A DNA stretch of 10,145 bases from Clostridiaceae bacterium (GCA_012513545.1 JAAZCB010000835.1:1-10145), one strand, 5' to 3'; shown: positions 1-6,485, numbered from the stretch's first letter. Numbers and translations are program-made. The notes: a model not told the origin generated them from the sequence alone.

Positions 1-898
1 AAGACTCATTCATATATTTCCCCTCTATGATAACAGGCTCATTCATGATAGTTTTAGGAACCTTAATGTCAAAGGTAAGGTTTGAGAAGGGGCACTGAAA
101 GCCTACTCTTGTTGGTACATTAATATTAAATATAAACTCCTGGATGCACTGTTTTACCTGTGCATATGTCATGTTGTCATAACGTATGAACGGCGCACAA
201 TATGTATCAATACTTGACCATGCTTGAGCCCCGGCAGTCTCCCCTTGGGTTGTGAAGGTTGAATTTACTATTTGCCCTAAAAAGGATCTCAAATGTTTGG
301 CAGGTTTGCTCTCGACCTTTCCATTAACTCCCCCAAAACCATCCAGCAAGAGCTGCCTTAAGTCCCAGCCCGCACAATAGGGTCCGAAAAACCCAAGGTC
401 ATGTATATGGCAATCCCCATTAATGTGTGCTTCCCTGACTTCTGCAGGGTAAATTTCATAAAGCCAGTACTTTTTTGTGAACGATTCTCTTATATAATTA
501 TTCAGACCATTGACACTTTTCTGAGTGTTGGCATTTTCATTTATATGCCAGTCCTTGTCTCCAAGATAGTCCGAAAACATGTCGATTGTGGCACCTACTA
601 AAGCATTCATGTCACGGGCACTTTTACGTTTTTCCCTATAGAGTATGTACGCCTTTGCTGTTTTTGCATGACCGTTTTCTATCAGAACTTTTTCCACTAA
701 ATCCTGTATTTCTTCTACGCTTGGGTTTTTGTCACCAAAAGTTAATCCTGCAGCGTCCACAACCTGCCTGCAAAGCTCTTCCGACCTTGCAAAATCATTT
801 CCTCCGCATGCAGTTGCAGCTTTAAAAATAGCCCATGTAATTTTCTCCGGTTGAAAATTTTCCAATTTACCGTTTCTCTTAAGGATCTTAGCAATCAT
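1..898 (-). CDS. nrdD: Anaerobic (class III) ribonucleoside-triphosphate reductase, N-terminal part
   Basis: My own translation gives 299 residues before the window edge; the C-terminal glycyl-radical region and zinc site lie outside. NrdD reduces ribonucleoside triphosphates to deoxy forms in strict anaerobes and needs the radical-SAM activase NrdG. Residues 1-90 (starting MIAKILKRNGKLENF) form an ATP-cone, the allosteric ATP/dATP domain, ending in the typical AKAYILYREKR. The catalytic domain then shows NANTQKSVNGLNNYI, GDCHIHDLGFFGPYCAGWDL, a GKVESKPAKHLRSFLGQ segment and NVPTRVGFQCPFSNLTFD. These resemble the Thermotoga-type NrdD more than the E. coli type. The Cys in PYCAGW is a candidate radical-transfer cysteine (inference). 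The start at 898 is preceded by AGGAG with 7-nt spacing. Regulation is probably by NrdR: two boxes lie in the promoter about 200 bp upstream. Confidence is high for family, and the gene is partial only because of the window edge. Confidence 0.95.
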   Translation of the reverse strand, partial: MIAKILKRNGKLENFQPEKITWAIFKAATACGGNDFARSEELCRQVVDAAGLTFGDKNPSVEEIQDLVEKVLIENGHAKTAKAYILYREKRKSARDMNALVGATIDMFSDYLGDKDWHINENANTQKSVNGLNNYIRESFTKKYWLYEIYPAEVREAHINGDCHIHDLGFFGPYCAGWDLRQLLLDGFGGVNGKVESKPAKHLRSFLGQIVNSTFTTQGETAGAQAWSSIDTYCAPFIRYDNMTYAQVKQCIQEFIFNINVPTRVGFQCPFSNLTFDIKVPKTIMNEPVIIEGKYMNES

Positions 899-920
899 AA
901 AGTATCTCCTATCTGTTTTC

Positions 921-1034
921 TTATGTTTTTTGAGTATTTATACAATATTTTACTTTAGATTTAGAGCACTTATTCAATGTAATCTCTAATTTATGAAGTG
1001 TATAAAATTTTATTGCTATGGCATAGAACTCCAT
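921..1034 (-). CDS. Possible 37-residue leader small protein upstream of nrdD
   Basis: A 38-codon frame (MEFYAIAIKFYTLH..., ending ...CINTQKT, then TAA) lies in the leader of the nrdD transcript. Its ATG has an AGGAG 8 nt upstream, and its stop is 22 nt before the nrdD start. It is lysine-rich with a hydrophobic N-terminal stretch and two cysteines. It sits downstream of the predicted promoter, so it should be on the nrdD mRNA. I do not recognise the protein. It may be a leader peptide, a small co-expressed protein, or a chance frame in AT-rich DNA. The support is the ribosome binding site and the position only. Confidence 0.35.
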   Translation of the reverse strand: MEFYAIAIKFYTLHKLEITLNKCSKSKVKYCINTQKT

Positions 1035-1057
1035 CACTTTTGCTCCTGTAATAGAAA

Positions 1058-1082
1058 AACAACATATTATCAATATGTTGTT
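1058..1082 (-). repeat. Palindrome at the predicted nrdD transcript 5' end
   Basis: Perfect 11-bp arms AACAACATATT (1058-1068) and AATATGTTGTT (1072-1082) flank a 3-nt loop. With the predicted start near 1082, the nrdD mRNA would begin with this AT-only stem-loop. It may stabilise the 5' end or be an operator. On the minus strand a short T-run follows, so weak termination of the upstream gene is also possible. Confidence 0.6.
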
Positions 1083-1083
1083 G
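1068..1083 (-). promoter_or_regulatory. NrdR box 2 (degenerate)
   Basis: The plus-strand core CAATATGTTG (1071-1080) matches 9 of 10 positions of the NrdR core CwAtATaTwG. The centre at 1075.5 is exactly 31 bp from box 1, the three-turn spacing known for paired NrdR boxes. It lies at the predicted transcription start. It also overlaps the right arm of the 1058-1082 palindrome, so part of the similarity could come from that structure. Confidence 0.6.
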
Positions 1084-1088
1084 AACAA

Positions 1089-1117
1089 ATTATATCACAC
1101 ACAATATCTAGTGTCAA
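1089..1117 (-). promoter_or_regulatory. SigmaA promoter of nrdD
   Basis: Read on the minus strand, there is a perfect -35 TTGACA (1112-1117) and a perfect -10 TATAAT (1089-1094) with a 17-bp spacer. Transcription should start near 1082, giving a leader of about 180 nt before nrdD. An NrdR box overlaps the -35 and spacer, so the promoter is strong but repressible. Confidence 0.85.
1099..1114 (-). promoter_or_regulatory. NrdR box 1
   Basis: ACACAATATCTAGTGT (plus strand) matches the NrdR consensus acaCwAtATaTwGtgt at every position but one. It covers the end of the -35 element and most of the spacer of the nrdD promoter. NrdR is an ATP-cone repressor that shuts off ribonucleotide reductase genes when dATP is high, so its site here agrees with the gene call. 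Its centre (1106.5) is 31 bp from box 2. Confidence 0.85.
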
Positions 1118-1142
1118 TATTTAAAAAAAGAATTATTTTTTT

Positions 1143-1781
1143 TTATAATTTAATTATTTCTTCAATTCCTGCAATTGCAATAACAGATTTTTCAGGTACT
1201 AGCATAAAGCTTTTGGTTAATTCTATTCCAAGCTGTTGAAGCTCCAATAAGTCATAAATTATTTTTTGGTTTTCAAGAAGAAGGTCCCCATATCCCGGGC
1301 TATACCTGTTTTTTGTGAGCCTTAAGGCGTCTTTTCTCAGGAACTTGTTAATAAAGTCTACCATCCAGTCAAGTGCTGAATCAGCTGCTTCCGAGGCTAA
1401 CGAATCCAGTATTACCCCTAATGAAGCATCTCCTGATTCAACTTCCTTTTGTATTTTATCGGTTATTTCAGAACCAACAGTTGAAGCCATCAAAACTACT
1501 TCACGGCTTTTAGACAACAGCTTTGAAAGACTGGCACTCTGAAGTTGTGCATCATTATTTAGAACAACATGTTCTGTAGACCTGTCTGTTATTTCCAACC
1601 TGGCATATACTCCTCTGGTATTACAAAGCAAAAGGCCTCTATTGATAATATCCTCAAGCTTTTTTTGATAATCAGGGCTTATAAGTGTTGAGGTCTTCCG
1701 GTAGCCTAATCTTGTAAGTATCATATTCTTGTCAGGCTCTGCAGGTATGTATTCAAATGTTTTCAAATTTAATTTTTCCAT
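1143..1781 (-). CDS. Stand-alone vitamin B12-dependent methionine synthase activation-domain protein
   Basis: The 212-residue protein corresponds to the AdoMet-binding reactivation domain of cobalamin-dependent methionine synthase (MetH). In MetH this domain supplies AdoMet to re-methylate oxidised B12. Many clostridia encode it as a separate protein that serves a split MetH. Visible here are RYSPGYGD at 159-166, which fits the RxxxGY AdoMet-binding motif, then a helix-rich stretch LLELQQLGIELTKSFML, and the closing VPEKSVIAIAGI (195-206), which is typical of the family. A TVGSEIT segment (101-107) and the D126-D138 helix precede them. The start has AGGAG 5 nt upstream. No metH or B12 gene is in the window, so the partner is elsewhere. 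The gene diverges from the coat genes, and nrdD lies 245 bp downstream with its own promoter. Confidence 0.85.
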   Translation of the reverse strand: MEKLNLKTFEYIPAEPDKNMILTRLGYRKTSTLISPDYQKKLEDIINRGLLLCNTRGVYARLEITDRSTEHVVLNNDAQLQSASLSKLLSKSREVVLMASTVGSEITDKIQKEVESGDASLGVILDSLASEAADSALDWMVDFINKFLRKDALRLTKNRYSPGYGDLLLENQKIIYDLLELQQLGIELTKSFMLVPEKSVIAIAGIEEIIKL

Positions 1782-2006
1782 ATTCTCTCCTGTTGTTTTT
1801 GTCTGTCTTATAATTAAAATACCACATCAACAAGAGAAAAAACATAAGAGACATAAAAATACTTAGGTTTTATATTATAATAGGAACTTTCTTAATGCGG
1901 ACAAAAAGTTTATAGCACAAGTAAAATGCAATTTACTGTTTTCTGAATATTTCTTATTACAATTAAAAATAATAATTATGAAAATAAATGAAAGGAGTTA
2001 TTATAC

Positions 2007-2192
2007 ATGACACAATTAAACCAGATGGAACTTCAAAATTTAAGGCATCTTATCGGTTCACATGAAACATCAGCTAAAAAACTTGAAGCTTATGCACAGC
2101 AGGCAACTGACCCACAGGCTAAACAAATGTTCCAGAAGTCAGCAACAGACGCAAGAAATACAAAACAACAATTAATGTCATTTTTAGGTTAA
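2007..2192 (+). CDS. Small CotF-like spore coat protein (first of pair)
   Basis: The 61-residue, glutamine-rich helical protein has the segment ELQNLRHLIGSHETSAKKLEAYAQQATDP, as in short clostridial spore coat proteins related to the CotF family. The second helix ends in TKQQLMSFLG. There is no signal peptide, cysteine or membrane segment. It would be made in the mother cell and packed in the coat (known for the family, inferred here). GGAG lies 9 nt before the ATG. The next coat gene follows after 13 nt, so the two form an operon. I could not identify a convincing sporulation-sigma promoter in the 225 bp upstream. Confidence 0.8.
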   Translation: MTQLNQMELQNLRHLIGSHETSAKKLEAYAQQATDPQAKQMFQKSATDARNTKQQLMSFLG

Positions 2193-2205
2193 GGAGGAGA
2201 AGCAA

Positions 2206-2451
2206 ATGCAGGATAAAGAAATGGTAAATGATATTCTGTCACAGTTAAACAGTAGTCTTACAGGTTATGCCAATGTAATATCCCAGGCTTCAAACCAACA
2301 GTTCAGGCAAGCTATTCAACAAATAAGGGACAACTGTGAAACATTCCAGTACGACCTTTATAAGGTTGCTGAACAAAAAGGCTTTTACAAGCCTGCTCAA
2401 CAAGCAGAACAAAATGATATCATGCAGGTTAAGAGCCAGTTCATGTCCTGA
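2206..2451 (+). CDS. CotF-domain spore coat protein (second of pair)
   Basis: The 81-residue protein begins MQDKEMVNDILSQLNSSL and contains TGYANVISQASNQQFRQ, then CETFQYDLYKVAEQKGFYKPAQQ. This is the conserved coat-protein pattern of clostridia, and the Y-x-KPAQQA end is characteristic. It is far shorter than Bacillus CotF, and together with the 61-residue neighbour it makes up about one CotF-sized unit. AAGGAGGAG lies just before the ATG, a stronger site than that of the first gene, which suggests more product. The strong hairpin at 2470-2501 follows the stop codon. Confidence 0.85.
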   Translation: MQDKEMVNDILSQLNSSLTGYANVISQASNQQFRQAIQQIRDNCETFQYDLYKVAEQKGFYKPAQQAEQNDIMQVKSQFMS

Positions 2452-2469
2452 TACTTAAGGAATTTTTGG

Positions 2470-2501
2470 GGCTGTAAAAGCAAAACCAAGCTTTTACAGC
2501 C
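2470..2501. terminator. Strong hairpin between convergent genes
   Basis: A perfect 12-bp stem pairs GGCTGTAAAAGC (2470-2481) with GCTTTTACAGCC (2490-2501) around an 8-nt A-rich loop. It lies between the coat operon end and the orphan gene end, so it may stop transcription both ways. Neither side has a run of Ts, so it is not a standard intrinsic terminator and may instead protect mRNA 3' ends. Confidence 0.6.
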
Positions 2502-2508
2502 TCAAAGC

Positions 2509-2694
2509 TTACCACATCCCGATTCCCAGTCTAATCTGGTCGTATAGCTCAAGTATATCATCGTACACAGGCATTTCGCAATTTCCCTTGTTATTAACAA
2601 AATCTCTCAATTCCGCCAAGCTTCTGATCCTAATTCTATATCCCACATCTTCAAGCTTCCGGTTTACTTCAAAGAAAATGTCCTTTTCACCCAT
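2509..2694 (-). CDS. Conserved-looking small protein of unknown function
   Basis: The 61-residue protein (MGEKDIFFEVNRKLEDVG...) has a GGGAGG ribosome binding site 6 nt before the ATG, which makes it a believable gene. It is charged and soluble, with a predicted helix over residues 5-17, a basic YRIRIRSLAEL stretch, one cysteine, and an acidic second helix (VYDDILELYDQIRLG) ending in GMW. There is no zinc-finger or membrane signature. I do not recognise a family. It lies downstream of the GH44 gene on the same strand, 266 bp away, and ends near the hairpin shared with the coat genes. Confidence 0.6.
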   Translation of the reverse strand: MGEKDIFFEVNRKLEDVGYRIRIRSLAELRDFVNNKGNCEMPVYDDILELYDQIRLGIGMW

Positions 2695-2960
2695 ATTATG
2701 CCTCCCGATGCCTCTCCAACAGAATTAACAATTTGAATTAATCCAATCAGAAGAGGCTTATATAATTTATGGTTTATATCAGATGTTAATGATACTGATA
2801 TTTTAAGCAGAATAAAGTTATTTCCGCCTAAAATATCAGCTCTTTTAAAACATAAACCGTATAGTATTTTGCTTCAAGGTTAATATCGGGTAAATCAAAG
2901 GTTTTTATGCAATGCTGATGCCCAAAATTACATGCTATAAATGTATATTATTTAAACTTT
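2695..2960. other. Non-coding gap with nested inverted repeats
   Basis: I see no gene with a start and ribosome binding site here. Two inverted repeats are nested: an outer pair GGTTTAT (2771-2777) and ATAAACC (2852-2858), and an inner pair CTGATATTTTA (2795-2805) and TAAAATATCAG (2829-2839). Neither is followed by a T-run. The segment serves as the 3' region of the GH44 gene and the leader of the 61-residue gene. No clear terminator for the GH44 gene is visible, so read-through is possible. Confidence 0.5.
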
Positions 2961-5549
2961 CTACCAATCAATCGAGTCTATGTAAAGTGTAAATTCACCT
3001 TCACCTGTGGTTAGTAACTGGACACCTATCTGTTGTGAATATTCCTCATTGGTGGTTTCTTTTAATGTTAAAGAGAATTCATTCCATTCTCCTTTTTTAA
3101 GACTTTCATATCCGCCCCATGTACTATTCCACTCTGCGTCTGTCCATGCATCATTATGAGGCATAACATATGGCTGTATTGCTTTTATAGGTGCATTTTC
3201 AGGTATCCATATACGGAAATTTACAACCGAACCGGCAGGTACTACAGGTCCGCAATTCTTCTTTACATCAATATTTCCATCGACTTCTCCCTGAATGACC
3301 CATTTGATTGCACCAACACCTTTATATGCTTTTTCAGTTGTATGCGTTGCTTCTGAAACGCCATTTTCAACATAGAATTCTTCGATATCCTTTTCAAATC
3401 CAAATTTCGCATTGTCTCCAGAAGAATTGGTAACGGTAACCTCTTTGGTAATTTTATCAGTTAAGTTGTCATCATCTGTAACGATAAGTGTTACTTTATA
3501 AGTTCCTGCGGACTTGAACTTGTGTGTTGTTTTTAATCCGCTTCCTTCAGTTCCGTCACCGAAATTCCAGGAATAATAAGTTATATTCCCAGAGGGATCT
3601 ATTGAAGCAGATGCATCAAAGGTTACATTTTCATCAGTCTGAGCTTCCTCAGGTGTAATAGTGAAATCTGCCTCGGGAGACTCCAACTTCAAAGCCACTC
3701 TTAAAGGAAGTTCATTCTTGTAAACACGTTCAATAAGATAAGCTTTCAGGATGGAGTAATCAGTTGAATTAACACGTCCGTCTGCATTCAAATCTGATGC
3801 CTTAAGATTCACAGCATTTTCATCTACAATTTCAAGCAAATATCTTTGAAGTAGCGCGTAGTCAATGGAATTCACTTTCCCGTCGTTATTTACATCACCA
3901 TATTCTATGTCTTCTGTATCCAGCACAACATGGTAAGCAGACAATGCAGGAAGTGTTAATGAATACTTATTGTTATTCATTTTTATAATCGGTTCTCTTT
4001 CGCTAATTACATCACTTGTTCTGTCAAACCCCCATACTCTTCCGGATTTGTACATTTTGTCACTGTCTATCGAAAGATTAAAGGTTGTTGCTTCATCATA
4101 GTTTTTATTTAGAAGAATTATATGGAGTTTGTCATCATTTTCATCAACTATGGAAGCATATACAGATCCGAGTTCCTGATTGGAAGCATTAGCCTTAACA
4201 CTGGTATTGCCATAAGTGGAACCCCTGCCGTCGTAGTTTGTATAAAGGTTCAAAGCAGATGCAACATATTTTGCTTCAACATCTCCCCAATAATTAGCAA
4301 GGTATACACCATATTTTCCAAAGGCCCCGAGTGCATCTGCTGTAGCAATACCGCCAGTTATATGCTTTCCTCCGCCGTAATCATACTCTGTGATGGAAAG
4401 CTTTGTACCCGGATAATACTTGCTGATTGAGTCTGCAATCTTAGGCAGTAGAGGCAGGTATTCCATAAACATACCACCCTCGGCGTTTGCAATCCAGCTG
4501 TTTTCCTTATAAGTCGGATCCCACAAGGTTCTAGGAGCCTGAAGACGAGCCTTGTTGCATTCGGTGTTTGCGATATCTTCTCCGAAGGTTATTCTTTTTC
4601 CGCCACCCTGCGCTTCAGGATACCAATGGATATCTAGTACATCCAGCAGTCTCCTGCCTTCTTTTTCTTCCGCTTTTTTCATCTCATCAAGGTAATAATC
4701 TATAAACCAGCTGTAATCGCCCTTCAAATCAGGCCAATCAAGTGCATCCTGGAATCCATAAAATGCACTGAACCCGTATAATGCCGGTCCGAACATTTCA
4801 GCATCAGGGTCAACAGCTTTAACTGCTTTTGACAATTCAATACCCTTACTTACTATTTCCTCACAACCTGCTTTGTCTGGATGGATTCTTGCATGCGTAT
4901 GAGTCCATAAGGCAGGTTCATTGTCTATAGAATATCCTTTTATTCCTGTTGCGGTTTTTGCAGTACCATATTTGTTAACAAGAAAATTTACATACTCATC
5001 CATGTAAACATATTCATCGCTTGTGTCAGGTTCAAGTGAAAAATCACCGTCCTTTTTAAACTTAACCTCATTCCATCTTGAAGAAGGTGCAGCTTCTTCT
5101 TCCTTTACTTCACCATTTTTATCAGCAGATACATATCCGGCAGCCTGAAGTGTGACTAAAGAATATGGAACTTTTGTCTCCAGGGATTTATTATGAAAAT
5201 ATGATGCAAGAGCACCAGGAGAATTTGCTTCGCCCTTTGGAACACCATATATATCCGTCAAGTAGCTATCACTTGAATGTATCCAGTCGGAGCCTGCATT
5301 TGATGCATTATTCTCCCAGTTGTAGGCTGTAAGCCTGTTTCCTCCAAGTCTTCTCGCTGTTACCTTTGCGTTATATATGTCCTGGTTTGTACCATAAACA
5401 TATGGGCTTATAGGCTTCCTTTCTGAGTTGGTGTCAATACTGACTTCAACAACAGCTTTATCCGCCGCTGATACCTCTGGCAGATTAAACGCAGAAATCC
5501 CTAAAGCCAGAGTAATACATAATAGCTTTGCTATACTCTTTCTTAACAT
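2961..5549 (-). CDS. Cellulosomal GH44 endoglucanase/xyloglucanase (GH44-dockerin-PKD-CBM44)
   Basis: The 862-residue secreted enzyme starts with a signal peptide (positive start, hydrophobic core, likely cut after VSA-28). Residues 33-545 are a GH44 domain; this family cleaves beta-1,4-glucans and xyloglucan with retention. The predicted acid/base is E211 in SIDNEPALW and the nucleophile E388 in LSITEYDYGG. A type I dockerin (550-608) has two calcium loops, DVNNDGKVNSID and DLNADGRVNSTD, with recognition pairs Ser-Ile and Ser-Thr. A PKD domain (626-708) carries WNFGDG (661-666). The last 150 residues fit CBM44: W802, W807 and W811 have the 5/4 spacing of the binding tryptophans I recall for the C. 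thermocellum module. This order matches the C-terminal half of CelJ without its GH9 part. The dockerin is internal, not terminal. GGGAGG lies 10 nt before the ATG. Confidence 0.93.
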   Translation of the reverse strand: MLRKSIAKLLCITLALGISAFNLPEVSAADKAVVEVSIDTNSERKPISPYVYGTNQDIYNAKVTARRLGGNRLTAYNWENNASNAGSDWIHSSDSYLTDIYGVPKGEANSPGALASYFHNKSLETKVPYSLVTLQAAGYVSADKNGEVKEEEAAPSSRWNEVKFKKDGDFSLEPDTSDEYVYMDEYVNFLVNKYGTAKTATGIKGYSIDNEPALWTHTHARIHPDKAGCEEIVSKGIELSKAVKAVDPDAEMFGPALYGFSAFYGFQDALDWPDLKGDYSWFIDYYLDEMKKAEEKEGRRLLDVLDIHWYPEAQGGGKRITFGEDIANTECNKARLQAPRTLWDPTYKENSWIANAEGGMFMEYLPLLPKIADSISKYYPGTKLSITEYDYGGGKHITGGIATADALGAFGKYGVYLANYWGDVEAKYVASALNLYTNYDGRGSTYGNTSVKANASNQELGSVYASIVDENDDKLHIILLNKNYDEATTFNLSIDSDKMYKSGRVWGFDRTSDVISEREPIIKMNNNKYSLTLPALSAYHVVLDTEDIEYGDVNNDGKVNSIDYALLQRYLLEIVDENAVNLKASDLNADGRVNSTDYSILKAYLIERVYKNELPLRVALKLESPEADFTITPEEAQTDENVTFDASASIDPSGNITYYSWNFGDGTEGSGLKTTHKFKSAGTYKVTLIVTDDDNLTDKITKEVTVTNSSGDNAKFGFEKDIEEFYVENGVSEATHTTEKAYKGVGAIKWVIQGEVDGNIDVKKNCGPVVPAGSVVNFRIWIPENAPIKAIQPYVMPHNDAWTDAEWNSTWGGYESLKKGEWNEFSLTLKETTNEEYSQQIGVQLLTTGEGEFTLYIDSIDW

Positions 5550-5601
5550 TTAATAACTTCCTCCCTTAATAAATAAATGTGTGGACACTTCTCTATAGTT
5601 A

Positions 5602-5629
5602 TTCGCAATAGTAGTTGATTTTCATGGGG
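5602..5629 (-). promoter_or_regulatory. Tentative GH44 promoter region, possibly SigI-type
   Basis: The 115 bp upstream of the GH44 start contain no good housekeeping promoter. On the minus strand there is CCCC (5626-5629) followed by an A-rich stretch and then CGAA (5602-5605). A CGAA-type -10 is a feature of SigI promoters, which drive cellulosomal genes in C. thermocellum. The match is weak and rests on short motifs. Confidence 0.2.
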
Positions 5630-5664
5630 CAAGGATGTACATTCCGAACAATCGATTATATAAA

Positions 5665-5703
5665 AAAGCATATAGCATAATATATAACTCTGCTATATGC
5701 TTT
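5665..5703 (-). terminator. Intrinsic terminator, probably the original one of the yteA-like gene
   Basis: A perfect 13-bp stem pairs AAAGCATATAGCA (5665-5677) with TGCTATATGCTTT (5691-5703). On the minus strand it runs into six Ts. It is now 140 bp past the yteA-like stop, but would be about 35 bp away if the inserted element at 5742-5843 were absent. It also insulates the GH44 gene from upstream transcription. Confidence 0.75.
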
Positions 5704-5741
5704 AAATTTATTTTAAATCGGAAATTTACTTCTGCCTAGTA

Positions 5742-5843
5742 TAGTGTTTCTCAAATTTCTATTTAAATAAAAATCCTCCGAACCCGTTAAACCATCGGGA
5801 TTCTCGGATTTTTATTGTGCACAGGTAATTTGAGAATACACTA
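5742..5843. mobile_element. Candidate MITE-like element, 102 bp
   Basis: The ends are TAGTGTTTCTCAAATT (5742-5757) and AATTTGAGAATACACTA (5827-5843), inverted repeats differing by one inserted and one changed base. The flanks are CTAGTA on the left and CTAGTC on the right, consistent with a 5-6-bp target duplication. Inside is a large hairpin and no coding capacity. The size, terminal repeats and flanking repeat suggest a miniature derivative of an insertion sequence whose transposase is elsewhere. IS1634-type elements make duplications of this length, but I cannot assign a family. A plain nested terminator is the alternative. Confidence 0.55.
5766..5816. terminator. Bidirectional hairpin terminator inside the small element
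   Basis: The outer arms AATAAAAATCC (5766-5776) and GGATTTTTATT (5806-5816) pair over 11 bp. After a 6-by-6 internal loop, CCCG (5783-5786) pairs with CGGG (5796-5799). The A and T runs give a T-tract in both directions, so it can end transcription from either side. It would now terminate the yteA-like gene. Confidence 0.65.
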
Positions 5844-6485
5844 CTAGTCGGGTAACTGACGCCTGTAAGCCCCGTTTGAGATATTATCCATTCTGTCAAC
5901 TATTCCCTGCATATCTATTTCATTCGTATAAAATTCTTCATAATCGTAATATCCGCCCAAGTCCTGGGGCGTGTCCGAGGACCCGTATTTCATAAGGTCA
6001 TTAAACTGATCCAGTCCTTCAAATTCATCATCTTCACGTTTGTTAAGATATTTTCTGCCAAGAGGTGCATCCCATACCAATTCCTCTAAATGCCTCTGCT
6101 CATCAATGTTTTCAATTGTTATTTCCTTTTCGTTTTCACAATCAATACATAGCCTTGTATAAGGTATAGCCTCAAGTCTTTCCTCCATTATTTCATCACC
6201 ACATAATTCACATTTACCAAAGCTTCCATCCTCCATCCTTCCTAAAGCATCGTGAATTTCCTTCAACAGATGTTCCTGGTGCACTTCAAGGGCATTATTA
6301 TGCTCAAGTTCATACAGCTCCGACCCCAGGTCCCCCGGATGGTTGTCATAATTTGAAAGTTCATTGGGTGACATGCTGTTCTGGTCTGCATTATTATGCT
6401 CCTTCATTAGATGAATTGTGTTTTCAATGCTATTTTCCTGCTCTGTCAATAGTTCCCTGAAGAAATCCATTCTGTATTCATCCAT
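5844..6485 (-). CDS. YteA/DksA/TraR-type zinc-finger sporulation protein
   Basis: The 213-residue protein has an N-terminal helical part, the motif NYDNHPGDLGSELYE (about 45-59) typical of the YteA sporulation family, then a TraR/DksA C4 zinc finger: C92-x2-C95 and C113-x2-C116. The C-terminal half is acidic with DAPLGRKYLNKREDD. B. subtilis YteA is somewhat longer. DksA-like proteins bind RNA polymerase through the secondary channel, but whether YteA proteins do so is not established. I chose ATG at 6485, 10 nt after GGGAGG. A longer frame from TTG at 6503 would overlap that ribosome binding site. The stop TAG lies in the CTAGT repeat flanking the inserted element, so the insertion did not truncate the protein. 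Confidence 0.85.
   Translation of the reverse strand: MDEYRMDFFRELLTEQENSIENTIHLMKEHNNADQNSMSPNELSNYDNHPGDLGSELYELEHNNALEVHQEHLLKEIHDALGRMEDGSFGKCELCGDEIMEERLEAIPYTRLCIDCENEKEITIENIDEQRHLEELVWDAPLGRKYLNKREDDEFEGLDQFNDLMKYGSSDTPQDLGGYYDYEEFYTNEIDMQGIVDRMDNISNGAYRRQLPD

Noticed and set aside
401..825. Plus-strand frames of 66 and 79 codons
   Set aside because: They lie antisense to the clear NrdD coding sequence that is open to the left edge.
1782..2006. Sporulation sigma promoter for the coat operon
   Set aside because: Several AT-rich partial matches exist, but none has both elements at proper spacing, so none was annotated.
2690..2880. Open minus-strand frame of about 65 codons overlapping the start of the 61-residue gene
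   Set aside because: No ATG/GTG/TTG with a ribosome binding site, rare-codon and low-complexity content, and an internal hairpin sequence; likely chance.
3156..4430. Plus-strand frames at 3156-3356 and 4122-4430
   Set aside because: They are antisense to the GH44 enzyme coding sequence, lack ribosome binding sites, and give cysteine/isoleucine-rich nonsense.
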